5,369 nucleotides of DNA from Chloroflexota bacterium (GTDB lineage: Bacteria; Chloroflexota; Anaerolineae; Ardenticatenales; Ardenticatenaceae). Shown piece after piece: positions 1-5,369 of this stretch (position 1 is the stretch's first letter; each line of letters begins with the position of its first letter). The notes beneath the pieces were generated by a model, which saw nothing but the letters and a program-made list of their open reading frames with translations, made no database searches and was not told the origin of the DNA. The position numbers and the translations under genes were made by a program. The stretch spans positions 1,690 through 7,058 of the forward strand of contig DOUV01001050.1 of NCBI GenBank assembly GCA_003520455.1, in the 5' to 3' direction.

Positions 1-128
1 TCGGAAGTCTGACGCCTTGACCGACGGGCGAGTTCCCTCTGGTGGTTTTCCGCGGGAGCCATTGAGCGACGCCGGTTGTTTCCGGCAATCTGGCGCCGGG
101 ATGACGGTGCCGGGCAAGGGTCGAAGTC

Positions 129-416
129 GTGGAACCAGATGAGATGATGAAGGACACCAACCAGGACCGAAACCTCGACCTGCCCGCAGTGTATCAGATC
201 AAGGTGCGGGGCAGACTCGATACGAGTTGGTCAGATTGGTTCAACGGTATGCTGATCGGGTTCGAGCACGAGAGCGACGGCACCCCGATCACTGTCTTGA
301 CCGGTACGGTCGTCGATCAACCTGCCTTGCACGGTATTCTGGCCAGGATTCGAGACTTGAACCTGACCCTCCTTGCTGTTGCCCGGCTACGAGGCGCTGC
401 GACTTGCGTCCAGTGA
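129..416 (+). CDS. Conserved hypothetical small protein (95 aa)
   Basis: This is a small soluble protein of unknown function. It resembles a family of roughly 80-100-aa bacterial hypotheticals that I know only by their sequence pattern: an N-terminal YQIKVRGRLD-like strand, a W-S-D-W-F segment near residues 34-38, a middle strand reading ITVLTG, and a C-terminal V-D-Q-x-A-L-H-G-x-L-x-R-I-R-D-L helix (about residues 62-77) followed by LNLTLLAV. There is no signal peptide or membrane segment. The GTG at 129 is chosen because AAGGG lies at 116-120, 8 nt upstream. ATG codons at 144 and 147 are alternatives that would trim only a poorly conserved, charged N-terminus. The next gene starts 131 nt downstream, so co-transcription is possible but not shown. 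The family assignment is from memory of the pattern, and I assign no function. Confidence 0.75.
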   Translation: MEPDEMMKDTNQDRNLDLPAVYQIKVRGRLDTSWSDWFNGMLIGFEHESDGTPITVLTGTVVDQPALHGILARIRDLNLTLLAVARLRGAATCVQ

Positions 417-535
417 TCGAGTGTGGGGCGACGGAGAGCACGGGGTTGATCAGGAGCGGTGGAAAAGGGATACGTTCTATGGCGTGGCTGACGAAGAGGC
501 GTACTGCCTCGACCAAAGTCCTGGCGTTCGACGAG

Positions 536-541
536 AGGAGG
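536..541 (+). promoter_or_regulatory. Ribosome binding site fixing the GTG start at 548
   Basis: A perfect AGGAGG lies 6 nt before GTG at 548. It decides the start of the membrane protein gene against a much longer open frame reaching back to 227 and against an in-frame ATG at 479 that has no comparable motif. Confidence 0.8.
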
Positions 542-547
542 TCGCCT

Positions 548-964
548 GTGAATCAACTGAACGAACAGCAACTGCACCAGCATGTCACTCTGCTTGGGTG
601 GCTCGACGTCATCGGAAGCGCCGTATTCCTCGTGATCGGGGTCTTCGTCATGGCCTTGCTGGGAGGCATCGGGGCGGCGACGGGTGACCCGGTGGCGGCG
701 AGAATCCTGGGCATCGTTGGAAGCACCGTCGGCGCGTTGCTCGTGGTGCTGGCGCTGCCAGGGATCATTGCCGGCTTTGGCCTCCTGCAGCGCAAAGCCT
801 GGGCCCGGTTCCTGGCGCTGGTGGTTGGCTTCCTCAACCTGATCAACTTCCCCTTGGGCACCGCTATCGGTATCTACACCTTCTGGGTGCTCATGCAAGA
901 GTCGGCCACCGGCTACTTCGAGGCGCCAGCCCCACGCGGTGGCCAGTGGCACGCCCCGGTTTGA
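548..964 (+). CDS. Small polytopic membrane protein of unknown function (138 aa)
   Basis: This is a predicted inner-membrane protein. After a hydrophilic start of about 15 residues rich in Gln and Asn, hydrophobic segments fall at about residues 16-44 (rich in V, I, L, G), 53-80, 86-98 and 100-116, which suggests four membrane spans. The third is preceded by the charged turn LLQRKAWAR (79-87), and the fourth by LINFPLGTAIGIY (98-110). The Q-R-K-x-W-A-R and F-P-L-G-T-x-x-G-I-Y-T-x-W-V-L patterns recur in small uncharacterised bacterial membrane proteins, as I remember them. No catalytic or transport motif is visible, and the C-terminus ends in a short polar tail. The open frame extends upstream to 227, but the AGGAGG 6 nt before GTG 548 and the position of the first membrane span support the shorter protein. 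Topology is inferred from hydrophobicity alone. Confidence 0.8.
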   Translation: MNQLNEQQLHQHVTLLGWLDVIGSAVFLVIGVFVMALLGGIGAATGDPVAARILGIVGSTVGALLVVLALPGIIAGFGLLQRKAWARFLALVVGFLNLINFPLGTAIGIYTFWVLMQESATGYFEAPAPRGGQWHAPV

Positions 965-1013
965 GGTTCACTGAGAGTCTCATAGGAAGCGGCCGGGCAG
1001 CGGGGGTGCTCAT

Positions 1014-1038
1014 CACCGGGCACTCTCGTTGCCCGGTG
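1014..1038 (+). terminator. GC-rich hairpin after the membrane protein gene, possible terminator without U-tract
   Basis: CACCGGGCA (1014-1022) and TGCCCGGTG (1030-1038) are perfect 9-bp complements around a 7-nt loop, starting 49 nt after the stop at 964. No T-run follows, so it is not a classical intrinsic terminator. It could be a Rho-dependent or U-less stop, or an mRNA 3' stabiliser. The structure is seen in the sequence; the function is a guess. Confidence 0.35.
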
Positions 1039-1104
1039 CCTGCAGTGACCGTTGGCAGCCTGTCGAGATAGAAGCACAGCGCTACAGCGGCACAGAGATT
1101 GTTG

Positions 1105-1150
1105 TTCTTTCTCCTTCCCCTCTGTCTCCCTGTGGTCTCTTCTTTTGCCT
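1105..1150 (+). other. Pyrimidine-rich tract
   Basis: The plus strand carries 41 pyrimidines in 46 bases, including 19 in a row at 1105-1123. The composition differs from the GC-rich coding DNA on both sides. C-rich, G-poor RNA of this kind could be a Rho loading (rut) region if transcription from the upstream genes reads through, or the DNA may be structurally flexible. No repeat unit is visible. Confidence 0.4.
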
Positions 1151-1187
1151 CGGGAATTCCGGCCCTCGTGACGATCAGGCTTGCGAT

Positions 1188-1203
1188 TGTGACAAAATTC
1201 ACG
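1188..1203. promoter_or_regulatory. CRP/FNR-family-like operator palindrome
   Basis: TGTGACAAAATTCACG has the layout TGTGA-N6-TCACx and matches the classical CRP consensus TGTGA-N6-TCACA at 9 of 10 fixed positions. It lies about 170 nt upstream of the acs start, in the only large gap before the operon. CRP-family proteins, including E. coli CRP on acs and GlxR in corynebacteria, control acetate genes elsewhere. That a relative binds here is inference. No well-placed promoter was found, so activation versus repression cannot be told. Confidence 0.4.
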
Positions 1204-1224
1204 CTCTAGACATGGCGGCCGCAA

Positions 1225-1252
1225 CTACCTGCCTGACCCTACGGGCAGGTAG
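1225..1252 (+). promoter_or_regulatory. Strong hairpin upstream of acs
   Basis: CTACCTGCC (1225-1233) and GGCAGGTAG (1244-1252) are perfect 9-bp complements. The stem can be extended inward by a U-G and a G-C pair, leaving a 6-nt loop. There is no T-run behind it. It sits 22 nt after the CRP-like palindrome and 119 nt before the acs start. It could be a DNA operator (a 28-bp inverted repeat) or an RNA element of the leader, depending on where transcription starts, which cannot be read from the sequence. Confidence 0.4.
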
Positions 1253-1314
1253 ATTGGTAGCATAAGGCGGGGATCGTACTGCCTGTCGGGATGGGGCGCC
1301 TTTTGATCGAACCG

Positions 1315-1359
1315 GCCTCTCTGCAACGAATTGCGAGAGATGACCCTCACTGCAGAGGC
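1315..1359 (+). promoter_or_regulatory. acs leader with mutually exclusive stems next to the ribosome binding site
   Basis: CCTCTC-T-GCAA (1317-1326) can pair with TTGCGAGAG (1331-1339): nine pairs, one bulged U and a CGAA tetraloop. The same upstream arm, CTCTGCA (1319-1325), can instead pair perfectly with TGCAGAG (1351-1357), and GCCTCT (1315-1320) with AGAGGC (1354-1359). The second set ends directly before the Shine-Dalgarno motif at 1360-1367. The pairings are seen in the sequence; a regulatory switch is only a possibility. Confidence 0.3.
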
Positions 1360-1367
1360 AAAGGAGG
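1360..1367 (+). promoter_or_regulatory. Ribosome binding site fixing the acs start at 1372
   Basis: AAAGGAGG, followed by the 4-nt spacer CACC, sets ATG 1372 as the start. An in-frame ATG at 1291 has no such motif and would add 27 residues unlike the family. Confidence 0.85.
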
Positions 1368-1371
1368 CACC

Positions 1372-3152
<1,781 letters not shown>

Positions 3153-3156
<4 letters not shown>

Positions 3157-4157
3157 GCGCCCAAATAACACCACAATTAACGCGGGCCGTTGACCGCGAG
3201 CACGGGCTGCACTTGCTGCGCCAGATGCTGCTCATCCGCCGCTTCGAAGAGAAGTCAGCCGAGCTCTACACCCTCATGAAAATCCGTGGCTTCCTGCACC
3301 TCTACGATGGGGAGGAGGCGGTCGCGGTGGGGGTGATGGAAGCGCTCGAGCCTGAGGATGCCGTAGTGGCGACCTACCGCGAGCACGGCCAGGCGCTGGC
3401 GCTCGGCGTCTCCCCCGGCGCGATCATGGCCGAGATGTACGGCAAGCAGGAGGGCTGCAGCCGCGGGCGCGGTGGGTCGATGCACCTCTTCGACGCCACG
3501 ACGCGCTTCTACGGCGGCAACGCCATCGTCGGAGGTGGCCTCCCTCTGGCAGTGGGCCTGGCGCTGGCGGCCAGGATGCAGGGCAAGCCGCTGGTGACCT
3601 GCTGCTTCTTCGGCGATGGGGCCGTCGCCGAGGGGGAGTTCCACGAGTGCCTGAACCTGGCGGCCCTCTGGCAGCTCCCGGTCTTGTTTGTCTGCGAGAA
3701 CAACCTGTATGCCATGGGGACCGCGCTGGCGATCGCCCAGTCGGTCACGGACATCGCGAAGAAAGCGGCCTGCTATGGGCTGCCGGCCGAAGCCGTGGAT
3801 GGGATGGACGTACTGGCGGTGGAGGCGGCGGCCAGGAAGGCGGCGGCAGCTGTGCGGGCCGGGGAGGGACCCGCCTTCCTCGAGTGCCGCACCTACCGCT
3901 TCCGGGCGCACTCGATGTTCGATGCCGAGCTCTACCGCACCAAGACCGAGGTCGAAGAGTGGAAGCGCCGTGACCCCATCGTGACCTTTCGCTGCTCTCT
4001 GAAGGAGCAGGGGCTCATCAGCGACGAGGATGTGGCGGCCCTGGAGCGGGAGATCGCTGCCGAGATCGCGGAGGCAGTCGCGTTCGCGGAGGCGGGGACC
4101 TGGGAGCCGGTGGAAGAGCTGACCCGCTTCGTCTACTCCGAAGGGAGAGCGCCATGA
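3153..4157 (+). CDS. pdhA: Pyruvate dehydrogenase E1 component, alpha subunit
   Basis: This is one half of an alpha2beta2 thiamine-diphosphate E1 that decarboxylates a 2-oxoacid, most likely pyruvate, and passes the acyl group to lipoyl-E2. At 334 aa it has the normal bacterial length. Visible features are [12 protein letters not shown] (49-60), YREHG with the conserved His (H78), the thiamine-diphosphate/Mg motif GDGAVAEGE (154-162) ending in CENN (181-184), and the loop [10 protein letters not shown] followed by ELYRT. The H-S-M core (253-255) is typical of pyruvate or branched-chain E1 alpha and, as I recall, absent from acetoin dehydrogenase AcoA, so PDH is favoured. Phe256 stands where the second phosphorylatable Ser of mitochondrial HSMSD would be. 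ATG 3153 overlaps the acsA stop (ATGA) and is preceded by GGAGG at 3141-3145, 7 nt away. Substrate specificity is inferred. Confidence 0.9.
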
Positions 4158-5161
4158 ACACCAACGGCACCAAAGAGATGGTCCGGATGACCTACCGGGA
4201 GGCGGTGCGTGAGGCGATCCGTGAGGCGCTGTGCAAGGACGAGCGGGTCTTTCTGGTGGGTGAGGACGTCGGTCGCTACGGCGGCTGCTTCGCGGTGAGC
4301 AAGGGCTTGCTCGCCGAGTTTGGCCCGGAACGCATCCGCGATGCGCCCCTGTCGGAGTCAGCGTTCACCGGTGCCGGAATCGGCGCCGCGCTCGGCGGCA
4401 TGCGCCCCATCGTCGAGATCATGACGGTCAACTTCAGCCTGCTGGCGGCGGACCAAATCCTCAACACCGCCGCTGCCTATCTCCACATGTCCGGTGGTCT
4501 CTTCAACGTCCCGCTCGTCATCCGGATGGCGACCGGTGCGGGCCGGCAACTCGCGGCCCAGCACGCCCACATTCTGGAAGGGTGGTACGCCCACATTCCG
4601 GGGATCAAGGTGCTGGTCCCGGCGGTGCTCGAAGATGCACGCGGCATGCTGTGGACCGCGCTCGAGGATCCCGACCCGGTTATCATCTTCGAGAATAACG
4701 GCCTCTACAACATGGAAGGCGAGCTGCCGGCCAATGCCGGCCCGGTGGACATCGACCGGGCGCGGGTGCGCCGGCCGGGCAACGACGTGACGATCATGGC
4801 CTACAGCGCCGGTCTCTTCAAAGCGTTGGAAGCGGCGGAACTCCTCGCAGAGGAAGGGATCGAAGCCGAGGTGGTCGACCTCCGGACGCTCCGGCCACTG
4901 GACGGCAAGACCTTCCTGGCCTCGGTGGCCAAGACCCACCGCGCTGTCATCGTCGATGAGGGCTGGCGCAGCGGCGGCGTCTCGGCCGAGATCAGCGCGC
5001 GAATCATGGAGGGTGCCTTCTACGAGCTGGATGCACCGGTCGAGCGCGTCTGCGGTGCCGAGGTGCCCATGCCCTACGCCAGACACCTGGAACAGGCGGC
5101 GCTGCCGCAAGCCGAGACGATTGTGGCGACCGTCAGAAGGATGGTGCACGCCGATGGCTGA
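4154..5161 (+). CDS. pdhB: Pyruvate dehydrogenase E1 component, beta subunit
   Basis: This is the partner subunit of E1; it supplies part of the thiamine-diphosphate site and docks to E2. At 335 aa it has normal length. Visible features are an N-terminal [14 protein letters not shown] helix, GEDVGRYGG (36-44), and the motif [11 protein letters not shown] (63-73), whose Glu68 matches the Glu that activates the cofactor pyrimidine ring. [12 protein letters not shown] (128-139) follows, with active-site His137, then [10 protein letters not shown] and a phosphate/K-binding-type segment PVIIFENN. The C-terminal half carries the transketolase C-domain pattern, for example [12 protein letters not shown] and [11 protein letters not shown]. 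The start ATG overlaps the pdhA stop (ATGA) and has AGGGAG at 4142-4147, 6 nt upstream. Acetoin and branched-chain E1 beta proteins are close relatives, so the exact substrate rests on context and on the E1 alpha loop. Confidence 0.91.
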   Translation: MNTNGTKEMVRMTYREAVREAIREALCKDERVFLVGEDVGRYGGCFAVSKGLLAEFGPERIRDAPLSESAFTGAGIGAALGGMRPIVEIMTVNFSLLAADQILNTAAAYLHMSGGLFNVPLVIRMATGAGRQLAAQHAHILEGWYAHIPGIKVLVPAVLEDARGMLWTALEDPDPVIIFENNGLYNMEGELPANAGPVDIDRARVRRPGNDVTIMAYSAGLFKALEAAELLAEEGIEAEVVDLRTLRPLDGKTFLASVAKTHRAVIVDEGWRSGGVSAEISARIMEGAFYELDAPVERVCGAEVPMPYARHLEQAALPQAETIVATVRRMVHADG

Positions 5162-5369
5162 GTTTTACATGCCCAGTTTAGGGGCGGACATGGTAACGGG
5201 TATTCTGGTTGCGTGGCGAGTGAAACCGGGCGATCGCGTCACGCGCGGCGACATCATCGCCGAAGTGGAGACGGACAAGGGGCTCATCGACGTCGAGGTC
5301 TTCGAGGACGGCGTGGTCGACCAGCTCCTGGTCCAGCCGAGCGACGAGAAGATCCCGGTCGGGACGCTG
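5154..5369 (+). CDS. pdhC: Dihydrolipoamide acyltransferase (E2), N-terminal lipoyl domain, cut by window edge
   Basis: Seventy-two codons are present and the frame is open at the window end. They make almost one complete lipoyl domain: MPSLGADM (6-13), [11 protein letters not shown] (23-33) and EVETDKG (37-43), with K42 the expected lipoylated lysine, then the mirror half [26 protein letters not shown]. The swinging lipoyl arm takes the acetyl group from E1 and transfers it to CoA in the catalytic domain, which should lie downstream. ATG 5154 overlaps the pdhB stop by 8 nt; only a weak AAGG about 13 nt upstream is visible, so translation probably depends on coupling. Biotinyl carriers are excluded because the motif is TDK rather than MKM. 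Single-lipoyl proteins other than E2 cannot be fully excluded without the rest of the gene. Confidence 0.85.
   Translation, partial: MAEFYMPSLGADMVTGILVAWRVKPGDRVTRGDIIAEVETDKGLIDVEVFEDGVVDQLLVQPSDEKIPVGTL

Larger units (their letters stand above)
965..1371. other. 407-bp intergenic region, likely control region of the acs-pdh operon
   Basis: I find no credible gene here on either strand. The short open frames lack Shine-Dalgarno motifs and recognisable protein features. In order the region holds a 9-bp hairpin (1014-1038), a pyrimidine-rich tract (1105-1150), a CRP/FNR-like palindrome (1188-1203), a second hairpin (1225-1252) and a structured leader ending in a strong ribosome binding site. 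I could not locate a convincing sigma-70 promoter. Weak -10-like candidates are TAGATT (1250-1255) and TAGCAT (1258-1263), and neither has a well-placed -35. Confidence 0.6.

Noticed and set aside
71..86. Short inverted repeat GCCGG-N6-CCGGC upstream of the first gene.
   Set aside because: Only five pairs in GC-rich DNA with no U-tract, which is too weak to call.
227..547. N-terminal extension of the membrane protein back to 227 or 479.
   Set aside because: The extension overlaps the 95-aa gene in another frame, is Arg/Cys-rich and unlike a protein domain, and AGGAGG sits 6 nt before GTG 548.
1153..1222. EcoRI (1153-1158), XbaI (1205-1210) and NotI (1215-1222) sites within 70 bp, suggesting vector or linker sequence.
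   Set aside because: No other polylinker sites or vector sequence surround them, and such sites occur by chance in GC-rich DNA. A read-level check of assembly continuity here would settle it.
1029..1265. Plus-strand 78-aa open frame in the intergenic gap.
   Set aside because: It has no ribosome binding site, runs through the pyrimidine tract and hairpins, and its sequence has no protein-like pattern.
1291..1371. Earlier start of acsA at ATG 1291.
   Set aside because: It has no ribosome binding site, the extra residues do not resemble the family N-terminus, and AAAGGAGG directly precedes ATG 1372.
1225..1371. T-box or other known riboswitch in the acs leader.
   Set aside because: No T-box sequence, terminator U-tract or recognisable riboswitch core is present, and acetate/PDH operons are not usual T-box targets.

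Overview
The window looks like ordinary chromosomal DNA from a GC-rich bacterium. The codons are strongly G/C-ending, Shine-Dalgarno motifs are clear, and no mobile element, tRNA, rRNA or CRISPR array is visible. The taxon cannot be fixed from this sequence. The AcsA-type synthetase linked to a PDH E1/E2 cluster and the two small upstream proteins would fit an uncultured Chloroflexota-like or other GC-rich environmental lineage, but this is a weak inference.

Left part (1-964): two short plus-strand genes. The first (129-416) encodes a 95-aa soluble protein that I recognise only as a conserved hypothetical. The second (548-964) encodes a 138-aa protein with about four membrane segments; its GTG start is set by a perfect AGGAGG. 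Bases 1-128 hold no gene I can support.

Middle (965-1371): a 407-bp gap that probably carries the control region of the downstream operon. In order it holds a 9-bp GC-rich hairpin (1014-1038), a pyrimidine-rich tract (1105-1150), a CRP/FNR-type palindrome (1188-1203), a strong hairpin (1225-1252), a leader able to fold in competing ways (1315-1359) and a strong ribosome binding site (1360-1367).

Right part (1372-5369): four translationally coupled genes in the order acsA, pdhA, pdhB, pdhC. They encode acetate-CoA ligase, the E1 alpha and E1 beta subunits of a thiamine-diphosphate 2-oxoacid dehydrogenase (most likely pyruvate dehydrogenase), and the lipoyl-domain start of the E2 acyltransferase, which is cut by the window edge. 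Each junction overlaps (4, 4 and 8 nt). Together the products make acetyl-CoA by two routes, from acetate plus ATP and from pyruvate plus NAD. An E3 gene, the rest of E2 and perhaps lipoate genes are expected just downstream.

I see no clear evidence of a wholly undescribed system. The points most worth a second look are the coupling of acs to pdh, the CRP-like site and structured leader in front of it, and a Met in the synthetase where an Arg is usually found.
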